The notes under the pieces: model-generated
Told to the model about the DNA's origin: nothing
Seen by the model: only the letters and a program-made list of their open reading frames with translations
Databases searched by the model: none
NCBI RefSeq assembly: GCF_030272615.1
Contig: NC_081406.1
Coordinates: forward strand, 476,808,900-476,872,899
Source: Cryptomeria japonica
Lineage: Eukaryota > Streptophyta > Pinopsida > Cupressales > Cupressaceae
Length of the DNA: 64,000 nucleotides
Reading direction: 5' to 3'
Position numbers and translations under genes: made by a program
Shown here: positions 23,976-36,004 of the stretch, piece by piece
Layout: the number at the start of each line of letters is the position of its first letter
Numbering within the stretch: position 1 is the first letter of the stretch

Positions 23976-26241
23976 ATGTCTAATTTTCAATGAAAATATT
24001 CATACCCACCTCCTGATTATGAAAATACTACTCCTACACCTCCTTATCAGCCATATCATAATAGCAATGTTGGTTTTAACCCAGATAGCCATATTATAGA
24101 AAACAACCAACATGCTAATTATACTTACCACCCACCCATCCCAACTCAACCCTCATGGCAACCTAATCATGCTTATAATTAGCCTCAAGAGAGTCGTTTT
24201 GATCCAAATCTGTATGCTTCAAAGTTAATCGAGATAAAAGGAAAATTGTAGAGCTTTTGCAATGAACAACTATCCATAGAAAGTATATTGCAAGACTACA
24301 ATGAGTGGATGGATGAGATCAAGAGACGAGAAGAGCCTAATCAACAACATGATGAGTGGGCTTATCAAGCGTATCTTCATGAGCAAGAGTTGTCGTCTCG
24401 GCAAGAGAAATCTCATAGGTGGTATCTGGTGGAACAATATAAGCGAAATGAACATAAACTTGCAAGGGGGCTAGCAGCATGGAAATAGGAACATGAGGAA
24501 AAGCTTGCAAAAGAATTAGCTATGCAAAAAGAAGACTATGAGGATAAGATAACAGTTGCAAAAGAAGAGATAGTGAAGACTATTCCTGATATTACACAAG
24601 GTACCTACACAATCAATCTCTTCTTCATTAATAAATTCTATGCTTAAACAAAAAGATAGCCTAGCTGGTACTTTTCCAAATCCTGTCTTTGGTAAGGAGA
24701 TTCCTCTATTCAATACTATGTGTTACATGCAAACTGGGCCCATACATGAGCAATTTTAGCCTATAATTTCCCAAGAGCCTATTGTTGAGAAAGTTCATCT
24801 TGTAGAAGAAAAGCCTAGAATGTTTGCATTCCCAAATTTTAGAACCACTGTTCCAGTTCAAGAACCTGTTCTTGAGCAAATACATCCTTTTGAAGAGCCC
24901 ATTCAAGAAGCCCAAGCCCAACCAACTCCTTATGTTTGAAATAAGCCTATAAAAGAAAAGCTTCCAGAATTTTCTTTTCCAAGTTTCATAAGTTTCCTCC
25001 CTGTGCAAGAAGCTACATGTGTAGAAAATTAGGCCAATCAGCCCATGAATATTCAAGAGAAATCTATTGAAGAGACAATCCTTCCAACTTTTTCCATCCA
25101 AAATCAGCCTATTAAGGAATAGCCTAGAATCTTTGCATTCCCAAGTTTTAAAAAACCTCTTTCAATTCAAGAACCTCAACAGTTCACTCCAGAAAGAACC
25201 CATTGATGTCTTGATTCCTCAATATATTTAGGTTGAAGATCAAGAAAAGGAGGTGCTTAGTGAAGAAAAATCAGACCTTTTACATATTGATATGAATGCA
25301 TGTGATATTCAACATGATAAGTTAGGCCTGTTACAAAAGAAAGAAGAGGTTACCGATGAGGAACAATAGGTTATGAATTATGAAAAGGCTGATAGTTGTC
25401 TACTTCTAACTATTTTGTTTAATGAAATACCACTTTTGTGGAAGATGAAGTTAAAAAAGCTCATAATACACCCATAACAGCTTCAGGATAGGAAGAAGAA
25501 GTTCAAAACATTGATGTTTTGATCATTCAAGAGAGCTGCAACAAGGTAGCAGATAGTCTTCTTCCTGAGCAAATTGAAAAAAATTATGAACATGACTCTT
25601 TCTGGGATGATTTGGAAGTATTTGTTTCAAATTTAGATACTAATCTTACATCTCTAAAGTAGGCAAATCAAGAACAACAGGTTGTTGTTAAAGAAATAGT
25701 TCTTAATTCTTAGGTTCAAGATGATTTATTTGTTGAGCAACAAGAGCATGGAAATAGTATTAACAGGGTGTTGATCCATGAGAAACAAATAGAAAACAAT
25801 GTTGTTGAGAAGGTTCAAGAAGTTGATATGGAAGCAAGTGTGTTTTAGATGGGGCAAGAAAAGAAGCATATTGGAGGAGTTAAAGAAAAAGTAGAAACTA
25901 GAAGTGAATATCTTATGATGAGAATCTCAAGAGGATGCCCAATCAAGCATGCTTCCAGAATGGATGCCAACAAGACATCAAAATTCAATCCTACATCCGA
26001 GCACGAAGCTTTAGTAGAAGGTTATCATTCTCATCTTACCTATGACAGTTCAGGCAGCAATAAATATGAGCAAAGTGAAGAGGTAGGCCACAGTATTTTC
26101 ATTCTTGAAGCAATATTGCAGCATTATGTGAAGGACCTCTTCTTTCATCATTTCTTCCCAATTGTCCATGAGCATGTAATGCATCCTAAATTGAGAAGAA
26201 AAGGATGTTACTTTTCAAAACCGATGAATGGTTTTGTATAA
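23976..26241 (+). pseudogene. Unrecognised acidic, repeat-containing ORF of the LARD-like element
   Basis: Reading from ATG at 23976, about 755 codons are open apart from several stops (a TGA at codon 6, then TAGs) and at least one frameshift. The start is Pro/Tyr/Asn-rich (YPPPDYEN...). A strongly charged, helix-prone stretch follows at about 24225-24560 (DYNEWMDEIKRREE). A middle section has three imperfect repeats ending FAFPNF, FSFPSF and FAFPSF. A Glu/Gln-rich tail ends YFSKPMNGFV. There is no zinc knuckle, protease, RT or integrase motif. The position after the PBS is where gag belongs, so it may be a very divergent gag-like protein or a captured gene; I do not assign a function. It lies upstream of the Copia-2 insertion. 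Confidence 0.5.
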
Positions 26242-26250
26242 CCAAGTTTC

Positions 26251-28546
26251 TGTTGGAAACCAAGAACATTGAGAGGGGGGGTGAATCAGTGTTCTACCGG
26301 AATGGATAAATTTAACCTTATTAATGCAAAAACTTATCAAACGGTAAACATAAAATCATATAACAATAAGAAACAATGTAATCACAAAGATGAACACCAT
26401 AACACCATAGATTTATACGTGGAAAACCTCAAAGAGGAAAAACCACACTAGGATTGGAGACCCACAATATCTATCCACTGATCAGATGAATAAATATTAC
26501 AATAAGGGGTCTACACATGCAGGAAGGCCAACAACCTAGAGCACATTTCTCATCACAAAAGGAGTCTCATTGACTACATAAAACATTGGACAACAATCCA
26601 GAATGAAGATTGAACATCAAGTATAGGATCTTCCATGCCTGAGTAAAGTTTCGGTTAAGCTCAATACCAGAGGCCTAAAACCTCTTCCACAAACCCAACT
26701 CAATCACCTATGATCGACCAAATATTTTGCATTAATTATTATTACATTATTCGCTCACATACATCCTTATCATATCCCTTATGTTCCATACATATATGAT
26801 CTACCATGAGATCTTACATCATATTTATATCAACCCGGGACCTAAACATTTAGGTCGGCCACCTAAAAGATAATACAATAAATTCATAACTTAAACACGC
26901 AATCAATTGATAAACCAACTCGTCTTAGGCCGAAAATAATGTAAACCAATCCTTAAATCGCACCGGTAACGCATTAGGAACATCCTCCAGCACGTTACAT
27001 AAACCGGTCCATAACCTAGAATAATACCAGACCCAATTTAGGTCCACACATGCTAAAGCAATGATCCCAATCAACCAAGTCTCGAACATGATCACCATCA
27101 GCATCCTGAATCTCTACTAGAAGTCGCACCAACACCACTTATGCATAACATCAAGGATCTTCATCAAAGCTCTGTCGGTGAAACCCTCACCGATAACCAA
27201 AAGGCTTACTTGAACAAGTGATAGTTTCAGGAACATCAAATCAATACCAACTGAATGTGATACACATCTGGAACACATGAATGACCAATCCAAACCAATT
27301 CCTTAGACCAAGGCATACCGGAGTGTGATGCTAAAAATGTGGTACATAGAAGCAAGCATATGCATATAATGAGACAATAAAACATAATGGAAAGCTTAAT
27401 TGAAAACTAAATTAAAGATGCAAACCATAAGCCTTCCTTGGAATGTCCCATTTTCCTCTATTCATGAGGACCTTGAAGGTGTTGGATTGATTAGCTCTCA
27501 CCAGAGCAATGACCTCCAAAGTGGCAACTCAAGAGTTGAGTAGCTACTTCATGATTGATTATGCAAATGGCATGAAATGCATGATCTAAGAAACTAGATT
27601 AGCATGCTATGATTAATCCAAAATACTAATTACTAGATGGTTAAAATGAAAATGCCTATAGTAATGATGCTAAAACTATGAATGCAAGGGATCCTTATTG
27701 CTGAAAAATGAGGGGTATTTATAGGAATTCCAAGACCAAAGTTGAGGTGGCAGGAATCGACGGTCTAGATCTGATCTGAAAATATCAAGGGCCAAGATTG
27801 AGGAATTTGGAGAAGAGGTTGGAGGAAGGGACACTTGTCATCTCTGTTGTGACAAGTGTCAAGGAGCCTTGCTCATGAGAGGGCAAGTGTCCAAGGGAGG
27901 AGACATGTGGCAAAAGTTCTATGTGTCTCAAGGGAAGCATATCAACACCATAGGAGGTTAGGATAAGGAGGTTAGGATGTACAAGATAGGATAGGGTTAG
28001 TTAGACCCTAGGATTAGATGGAATGGGTTAGGTTAGAGGGTGGTTAGGTTAGGTGGTTAAAAGTTAGGAGCCATGTGCTCATTTGAATTTAGAAATTCAA
28101 ATAATTGGAAAATGGTAATTAATCTCAACAACTTGAGTTTGTTAATTTTAATTAGGGATTAGAAGAATTGATTTAGATGGGTGGGAAGGATTAATTAATT
28201 TAGATTAATTAATCAAAAGGGATATGAAATGAAGTATATAAATAAATCATGTAGATTTATTTACTAGTAGATGAATAAGGGAATTAATCAAATTCGCTTA
28301 TGAATTCGATTAATTGGGAAGGGGGATTAATTAAATAATTGCATATTTAATTAATTATCTTCAAACCATTTTTAGGTGTATACACGGAGTATACTGGATC
28401 AACATGATCTAATCCAACCATAAACCAAACAACCTACCGGGACCAACCAGATACTAGTAAACAGCCAAAGCAACTAGTGTAGCTAGTGTTGCCATCAATG
28501 GAAAACATCAATGCAACACATAATCAATTCCTCCAAATTGCCAACA
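26251..28546 (-). repeat. Copia-2 3' LTR with nested solo LTR
   Basis: TGTTGGAAACC at 26251 and GCCAACA at 28546. It matches 31435-32657 throughout except for the 1061-bp insertion at 27324-28384. Confidence 0.92.
27324..28384 (-). mobile_element. Solo LTR nested in Copia-2 LTR, TSD CGGAG
   Basis: 1061 bp starting TGTGATGCTAAAA and ending AGGTGTATACA. It is flanked by CGGAG (27319-27323 and 28385-28389). The other Copia-2 LTR reads straight through this point (ACCGGAGTATATCGG). A minus-strand TATA (CCTATAAATACCCC) at about 27712-27728 gives the orientation. It belongs to the family of the LTR at 12044-12999. There is no internal domain. Confidence 0.93.
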
Positions 28547-28885
28547 ATCTCCCCCTTTGGCATTGATGGCAACACTAGATGTGAAAAACATCCAAGTGCC
28601 AAGAAATGCCAAACAAATCTCCCCCAATGGAAGACAACCAACAATCTCCCACAAAATGATATGATAATAAGATTCAAAAATGTCTCTGTACCAAATAACC
28701 ATCCGTAGACCTGAACCAAACTCCCCCAATGGGATACAACCAATCTAAAATTATGTTCCTCCTCTTTGTGCCAATAGTCTCCCCCTTAGACTGATATTTT
28801 TTTTAAGCTTTGTTCTACACATAAGTATCTCTCCCTCTAATGTATATAACTCCTTATGTTTTTCACATGAATATCTCTCCCCCTT
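28547..28885 (-). promoter_or_regulatory. Copia-2 multiple polypurine tracts
   Basis: On the minus strand the main PPT, CCAAAGGGGGAGAT (28547-28560), abuts the 3' LTR. Further GGGGGAG-type tracts lie near 28619, 28721, 28779, 28831 and 28869. The last, TCAAAGGGGGAGAG, is nearly a copy of the main PPT. Repeated PPTs are a known Sirevirus feature. Confidence 0.7.
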
Positions 28886-29035
28886 TGACATCAATGCCAG
28901 AAATCGGATTGATATAAAATAGCATCACTCAGGTCTCTACCAGAGTGGCAAAAAACCTCAACCTGTCTCTCAAATTCTCAAATGATTCCTCAAACCAATC
29001 TGACTTTATTTGCTTCCACTAACTCCTTCAGAAAG

Positions 29036-31420
29036 TTATACTTGATAGAAATACCAAATGTCAATAGTAGCCGAGTTATTACAATGAATAACTATCGGTA
29101 CATTACAATCTAGCCTTATATCCTTCATCATATGATTCACCCATATAGTTAGTAGCAACATCAACATACACAACTTCAGCAGTAGATAAAGACGTACATG
29201 ACTATTTTTGTTGACCCATGAAACAAGTTTCTTTCCAATAAAGAAATCTTCATCGGATGAGCCTATCTGGTTACCTATATATCTAGCCCAATCCACATCT
29301 GAACATGCTCAAAGTGTAAAGTCATCATAAGACAAAAACCATACTAGATAATACTTGAAAATGTTTGAAAATATTAGCTACTGAAGCAAAGATTCAACAT
29401 AATCAATTCCTTCCTTCTGAGAATATCCATTGCAAGCCAATCAAGCCAAGTTCCAATAACACCCAAGACCATGTGTTGTCCTTATCTAACTGATCCAATT
29501 CCTCTTCCATAGCTTTCATCCAACATTCATCCTTACAAGCTTCAATAACTGATGTCAACTTGAGAAATTAAACATACCTCATTAGCTGCCAATCTCCTTC
29601 TTGTTGCCCAATCATCTGATTTTCTGAATGATTCAACCTTTCATACCTAGAAATCTCCTGGCTCTTTGTTCCTCTTCCCTGATCTTCAGTGACTGTAGAA
29701 TTTTTTGATACTACTGGAGTAACTGGTTCAACATTTTGTTCTGGTAAAGGTGCTACCGGTTCAATTAATACCATTTCCATTGCAGGTTCTTGCTCATAAA
29801 CTCTAATTTGACTTTTATTCAGCTCATCCACCTTGACATTACAATTCTCTCTACAATCCTCTGTAATCTCTTGTTATAACATCTATATGTTTTTCTTTCA
29901 TTAGAATAATGAAGAAATATTCCTTCATCACATCTAGGATCAAACTTTCCAATGAAAACATCTCTCTTGATATAACATTTACTACCAAATATTCTAAAAT
30001 ACTTAACTGTAGATGTATGACCAAACCATAACTCATAGAGTGACTTACCGGTGAACCAAACTAGATCCAAGATCCAAGATCAAACAAATCTTTTCCGGTT
30101 AACCTCCAAACTGACTTACAAAGATCTGAAATAGACTTGCAGACCACTACCAGGGTCAATGCAAGATATGTCATCAACTTGCCTCCCCCTAAGGCAAATG
30201 CCTCAGTTGTCGGATAAGTTTGTTGTCTGTGCAGGAACAATCTGCTATGTCGGTTGAGTAACTGAGTTATATCCTTCAGCCAAATGAACATGTGGGGCAA
30301 ATGATTTTGTCGGTTGAGCCTCAGACTTCATAACCCACTTCTTCTCATGCTCCTTCCGAGTGTCATCAACCTTCTACTTTCCCTTCTCATTAAGTTTATC
30401 ACTTCCTGTTGGTGGGTCCTTGCTTCTGCAAAATTTAGCAATATGTCCCACTTTGTTGCATGCATAACAAGTGACATTGTTCTTTTGAATTGCCTTACTG
30501 TAACCTTGACCATTTGTTGACCTGTACTGATTAGACATATGTCCAAACTTTCCACATGCATGTCATTTTACATTCATTCTACAATCTTCTTTCCTATGAC
30601 CATACTTCTTACAATTTGAACACTAATCGGGAACTGCATTATTATTCTGGTTTTCTCTATTTCTATAATGCCTAGCCATATGACCAAATTTATTGCAAAC
30701 AAAGTATCAGCCATTAAAATTATATGCATTAGGTTGCCTTACCAATGACATCTGATTTTAGTTGACCTTCTGATCTTCATTTGCAGTACCGGAGCTCTCT
30801 CCATGCTCAAATCCAAGACCACTGGTGTCTCCAGTGTCCCTTTGATCCTTCAATAATTCATCAAGCTTAGCATAACTAACCTTGAACTTATCTTTGTACT
30901 CATTTTCAATAGCCAGATCATCTCTTAGGATTGTTACCATTCTTTCTAATTCTTTCTCATTGTTTTGTGACTGCACCAATTCAGTTCTCAACATATCATT
31001 CTCATGAACCAACCTAATGCATTCCTCAGATCTGTCTTTCAGAGATATAGCAAGATTTTCTTCTTTCTTCTTTTGGTCTTCAATCTCCTTTGGCATCCTC
31101 ATAATTAGGGCTTGCATTTCATTCCTCACGACCATATTCTCCTAAATCAACTTCTGACATTGTTCCTTAAGGGCATCCTTCTCTTCATCATCCTGATTTT
31201 GTAAAAGTTCCTTCCTTTTAGCTTGAGAAGTTGACAACCTCTCTTGTAGGGTAAAAATGAATTTCTTCGTTGATCTCAACTCATCCTGCATCTTCATGTT
31301 CCTCAATATTTCAGCATCATAGTCTTCAAGTGCACCTTGAAGTTCCTTCCTTAAAATTACCTCCACAGACTCTGGAAATAGGATCTTCCTCAAGCTATTA
31401 GACTTCCTCTGAGGCACCAG
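29036..31420 (-). pseudogene. Copia-2 gag-pol remnant with four zinc knuckles
   Basis: From 31420 downwards on minus, a highly charged coiled-coil gag C-terminal part (31453-31142 and 31135-30758) is followed by four CCHC-type knuckles (about 30710-30430). The second, CSNCKKYGHRKEDC, and the fourth, CYACNKVGHIAKFC, are intact. The first and third have lost cysteines. The usual copia gag N-terminal domain is absent. At about 30070 the reading jumps to the end of integrase (FGSKCYI, FDPRCDEGIF), then to a linker (29831-29568). It then passes directly to an RNase H piece (29296-29036: FIGKKLVSWVNK). No YVDD-type RT motif exists. Stops separate the pieces. Confidence 0.8.
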
Positions 31421-31432
31421 GCTCTGATACCA
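31421..31432 (-). promoter_or_regulatory. Copia-2 primer-binding site (initiator tRNA-Met)
   Basis: The minus strand reads TGGTATCAGAGC, two bases inside the 5' LTR end CCAACA. Perfect match to the standard plant copia PBS. Confidence 0.9.
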
Positions 31433-31434
31433 AT

Positions 31435-32657
31435 TGTTGGAAACCAAGAACACTGAGAGGGGGGTGAATCAGTGTTCTACCAGAATGGAGAAATTTAACC
31501 TTATCAATGCAACAACTTATCAACCGGTAAACATAAAAGCATATAACAATAAGCAACAATGTAATCGCAAAGATGAACACCATAACACCATAGATTTATA
31601 TGTGGAAAACCTCAAAGAGGAAAAACCATGGTGGGATTGGAGACCCACAATATCTATCCACTAATCAGATGAATAAATATTACAATAAGGGGCCCGCACA
31701 TGTAGGAAGGCCAACAGCCTAGAGCACACTGCTCATCACAAAAGGAGTCTCACTGACTACATAAAACATCGGACAACAATCCAGAATGAAGATTAAACTG
31801 CAAGTATGGCATCTTCCATGCCTGGGTTTTGGTTAAGCTCAATACCTGAGGCCTAAAACCTCTTCCACAAACCAACTTGATCACCTATGATCGACCAAAT
31901 ATTATGCATGAATGATTATTACATTATTCGCTTGCATACATCCTTATCATATATCTTATATTTCATACATATATGATCTACAATGATATCTTACATCATA
32001 TTTATATCAACCCAGGACCTAAACAATTAGGTCGGCCACCTAAAAGATAATAAAATAAATTCATAACTTAAACCCGCAATCAAATGATCAACCAAGTCAT
32101 CTTAGGCCGAAAAAAATGTAAACCAATCCTTAAATCTTATCATTAATGCATCAGGAACATCCTCCAACACATTACATAAACCGATCCATAACCTAGAATA
32201 ATACTGGACCCAATTTAGGTCCACACATGCTAAAGAAATGATCCCAATCATCTAAGTCTCGAACACGATCACCATCACCATCTTGAATCTCTACTAGAAG
32301 TCGCACCAACACCACTTATGCATAACATCAAGGATCTTCATCAAAGCTCTGTCGGTGAAACCCTCACCAATAACCAAAAGGCTTACTTGAACAAGTGATA
32401 GTTTCTGAAACATCAAATCAATAACAACTGAATGTGATACACATCAGGAACACATGAATGACAAATCCAAATCAATTCCTCATACCAAGGCATACCGGAG
32501 TATATCGGATCAACATGATCTAATCCAACCAGAAACCAAACAACCTACCGAGACCGACCAAATACCAATAAACAGCCAAAGCAACTAGTGTAGTCAGTGT
32601 TGCCATTAATGACAAACATTAATGCAACACATAATTAATTCCTCCAAATTGACAACA
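31435..32657 (-). repeat. Copia-2 5' LTR
   Basis: 1223 bp, TGTTGGAAACC...GACAACA in plus reading. It is next to the PBS on its inner side and the TSD GTTTC on its outer side. The same family occurs as a solo LTR at 47579-48789. Confidence 0.92.
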
Positions 32658-32662
32658 GTTTC

Positions 32663-33024
32663 CTTTTGGTTAGGTTAGGGTAGAATAGTTTTTCTTTCAG
32701 TTTTCAATAAGTGCTTCCAACACATTTCTTTTCAAAAGTTCTCATTTTCTAGTTCAGTTTCAAAGGTTTTCTATTCAGTTTTTGCTTTTCAATAAGTGTT
32801 GATGCACAATTTTTAGGCCCAGCTATAGGCAAATCCATGGTAGTTTTCTTTAAGTTTTGTTTTGTTGTTGTTGTAAACAACTGAGCTACAGAAGAGGTTA
32901 CATAGATTCAAGAAAGTTTTACAGAATTTGTAGAGGGTAGATTTGACTACATACCCAATGGATGCACTTTAAGGCTACTGGTCTATTTTTTTAGCAAGAA
33001 AACACCCCTAAGAGGTCACCAAAA
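32663..33024 (+). other. 3' end of the LARD-like internal domain
   Basis: A T-rich, non-coding stretch that continues the sequence left of Copia-2 once the GTTTC duplication is collapsed. It ends just before the TGTTACC start of the 3' LTR. No clear purine tract is visible; the last bases are AAGAGGTCACCAAAA, which is a weakness of the LARD model. Confidence 0.5.
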
Positions 33025-36004
33025 TGTTACCTAAATTTCGCTACAACTAAATTTGGTGGCCTGTTATAGGCCTTACACATTGCATTTAAAGACAGGTACA
33101 CACAAAAAAATTACAAGTTCTTCATTTTGCATATTATGGTTTAAAAGTCAATTTTGATTTCATATATGCAAGTATTTCGAGGAAATGACAACAAAAGATT
33201 GCATATAAATAGGCTTTTCATTACAAGAAATGTGTAAGGTGTCCCACACAAGCCATGGGAATGGTTGACTAATAGCTATGACAATATATTTTCATACAAA
33301 TATGAAAATAAACTACATAACAGAAGATAAGAAATGAATATGAAAGTAAGGTAACTCATAATTGCTTGGAATGATGAGCCTAACTGCAAAGAGTTATTGA
33401 ACTTTATCTGTCCATCCACTCTAGCTTCTTCTGCTCCTATTCTAAGAGTACTTGCAAGATAATTTATAGCTGAGTTAGAGCAATGAGGAGAATCATACTT
33501 CCATATTCAAACTCAATGAAATATAGTCCATCTGCATATAAGATACCAAAATATATTCCTACAACTATCAATGAGTCACATTCAGAAACATATATCAGAG
33601 GAATGCAAGAGAAGCTAAAAAGATATATGAAAAGAGATATCAGATCATAAGACCAAAAGATGCACTTGTTTTGCTAACTTGTTTGTCCAATGTGTAGGTA
33701 CAGGTACATAGTGCATTACTGGTTTATCATTCAAGCATGTGGTGTAAAATGAGACTCCCGCAAGGGTTGTGCCCAACATGCTAATATGTCAGTATAGCTT
33801 CATTGAACAAGGACCCATCATCCACAACAGTGAAACTTTCAGGATCACTGTCATGAATGACATGTCTATATACCAATGGAACCATACTAGCATATTAAAA
33901 GGCCAGACAACCCTAATAGGGTCTTTAAATAATAATAGCATCCTAGGATAGTGCATTCACAGTACCAAAAAATACATTCAAGCAATAGAAAAACATCAAT
34001 CAAAAGGATAAATTCTATAAAGACTTTCACTTTAAATCTCACTAAGGCCAAATAAATATAGTGCATATCCAGATTTGCATTTCTATATCAGAGCAGTTGC
34101 TTTCATTGTGTCAAAATATAAAGAACAGTCATTAATGATAGTATTTTGTGTATGAAAGAATATACAAATACCATCTTTTGTAGTCATAAGGATATTAATC
34201 GAGAAGCCTCATAATGGTATTTGGATAGGCTTAGCTTAAGTGAGTCACAAGCTACAAGGCAGTGGATAGATGATAGTCTCAGAGTAACAATGACAAAGTT
34301 TCAGTGAATAACATCATCTTCAAATCTTTGCATTGAGCACCAAACCATAGATCACATATCACAATAGGGCAGTTATGAACAAGAATTTATAGTCCTATTT
34401 GCAGTGCAACACATGTAGGAGGCACAAAGTCACAGTCAAATGATGGCTATGAAATCAAAAGACATAAAAAATCATCTTTGATATAGTTGAGAGAGCTAGC
34501 AAAGCGGATGACAATGAAAGATGAGCAGATCAAGGATTTAGCCAAGCTCATTCATGAAGACAACTTTGAAGAAATGAACATTTGACAATCTCGTTACAAA
34601 AATAGGAACATGCCAATATACAGAGGGAGGGCGGTGCTTGTAAATCCTAGACATGGTCTTCAAACTCATCAAGGTGTGGGGATCTCAACGATCCAACATG
34701 AGAGGATGTCATTCAATTCAAAAGGCACATGTTCATGATATTCAAGTTCTATAATAGATAGCAAACATGAAAAAGGTAGAGTCAAGGATCATTGGCAATT
34801 AATAAAATGATTTTATAGAAGTTTTATGGTAATCATGAAGTAACAGTGCAGATCCATCCACTAAATAGTGACAAATATTCATTCAAAATTATAAAGAAGT
34901 GCATGACAAAGACAAATGGTTATAACAGTGATGAAAAGTTTTAAAACAATAAATGAAGGGTAGTCAATGTCATCATTATCCACAAATCATGAGGCAAATC
35001 TCATGAACATGAAGGCAATCATAAAGGTAATAAACATCATAGACCAAGAAAGTTTCAGATTAGGGTAGATGATTGTCTTGATAAAACACAACCATTAGTT
35101 CATGAAAAGAATCAATCTAATGTATTGGAAGGATCAAGGAATTGATTATGAGTATCCAACTAAGAAATATTTGTCAGTACAACACACTAAGGGTACAATG
35201 AAGGATAGGGTATGCAAATAGATTTCAGTGAACGATATAGTCCAAAAAATTGGCTCAAATTGTAAGAACAATTGTCTTCACAAAGGTTTTAGTTTTGATG
35301 CATTGTCATAACATGATTGGCAAACAAATGATAGAAGAAAACGTTATAAAGGAAAAGTGTGATCTTAAGGCACAGTCATGTTATAAGCATGTAACCATAA
35401 AAGACAACATTAAGTATCTACAGTGCTTTGGATAGTCAACAATTTATTTCATTGCCCTTGATAGTGGTATTCAAACAACATACAACCACCTTTTTTACTA
35501 TCACAAGAAGGTAAATAAACATAAAAATGATCCTTAAAATCATATGAGTCATATGACAGCCTAAAAAGGACACATCAATAGTGAATCAAAGAAGAATCAT
35601 TATAGAATTGTGAGTACATCTACAAGCATAGTGGAATGATTGGTCACAACAACAAGGTCTAATAGTTGATGCAACCAAAGAGCATAGTAGCAGTATATTC
35701 AAGAGAACAATATCACTGGGTAAGACAACCAAATAAAAAGACGTTGTATAGTTCACAATGCCTTATGCACACAATCAATACACTGTGATAGTCTTAGTAA
35801 AAGGTTAGTAGCAGTGAAGGATGCAGACCTTTTATAAGGATAATTACTAAGCACTGTCAAACTAGAGTCACAGTTCTAACGCAAAGAGCACAATGAGCAT
35901 CCAAAAAGCAACACCTCCTTTCATTTTTAGAACCACGGTCCTCATTCAAAGCATATAAATTCAAAAAATTTGGTCCATATAGTCAAGGAATAAGGTGTAC
36001 AAAA
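33025..36004 (+). repeat. LARD-like 3' LTR, truncated
   Basis: About 2980 bp matching 15591-18582 almost end to end, with scattered substitutions and small indels. Homology stops at the run AAAA at 36001-36004, where Tat-like gypsy sequence begins. The remaining ~2.3 kb of the LTR is missing. No protein is encoded. Confidence 0.8.

Larger units (their letters stand above)
26251..32657 (-). mobile_element. Copia-2: internally deleted Sirevirus-style copia, TSD GTTTC
   Basis: A minus-strand element of 6407 bp flanked by GTTTC (26246-26250 and 32658-32662). The 5' LTR is at 31435-32657 (1223 bp). The 3' LTR is at 26251-28546, about 1.23 kb after subtracting a nested solo LTR. Both start TGTTGGAAACC and end CAACA. 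The internal region is only about 2.9 kb. It keeps the PBS, a coiled-coil and zinc-knuckle gag, a scrap of integrase, a linker, part of RNase H and multiple PPTs. Protease, the integrase core and the RT palm are missing. Signals for packaging and priming survive, so it may once have been mobilised in trans. Confidence 0.92.
15591..36004 (+). mobile_element. LARD-like non-autonomous LTR element with giant LTRs, nested insertions
   Basis: Two long non-coding segments are homologous: 15591-18582 and 33025-36004. They start TGTAGTCACCTAAATTT and TGTTACCTAAATTT and end at ...GGTGTACAAAA. I read them as the starts of a 5' and a 3' LTR in plus orientation. The first continues to ACAACA at 23752, followed 5 bases later by a PBS. 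After removing the nested 2820-bp element and one TSD copy, the 5' LTR is about 5.3 kb. The internal domain (23753-26250 plus 32663-33024) is about 2.9 kb with no pol. These proportions match LARDs such as those described in Triticeae. The 3' LTR is cut off at 36004, where gypsy sequence begins. Confidence 0.7.

Noticed and set aside
24706-25101. 131-codon minus-strand ORF
   Set aside because: It is antisense to the LARD-like ORF, whose plus frame shows repeats and consistent composition. The minus frame is a shadow.
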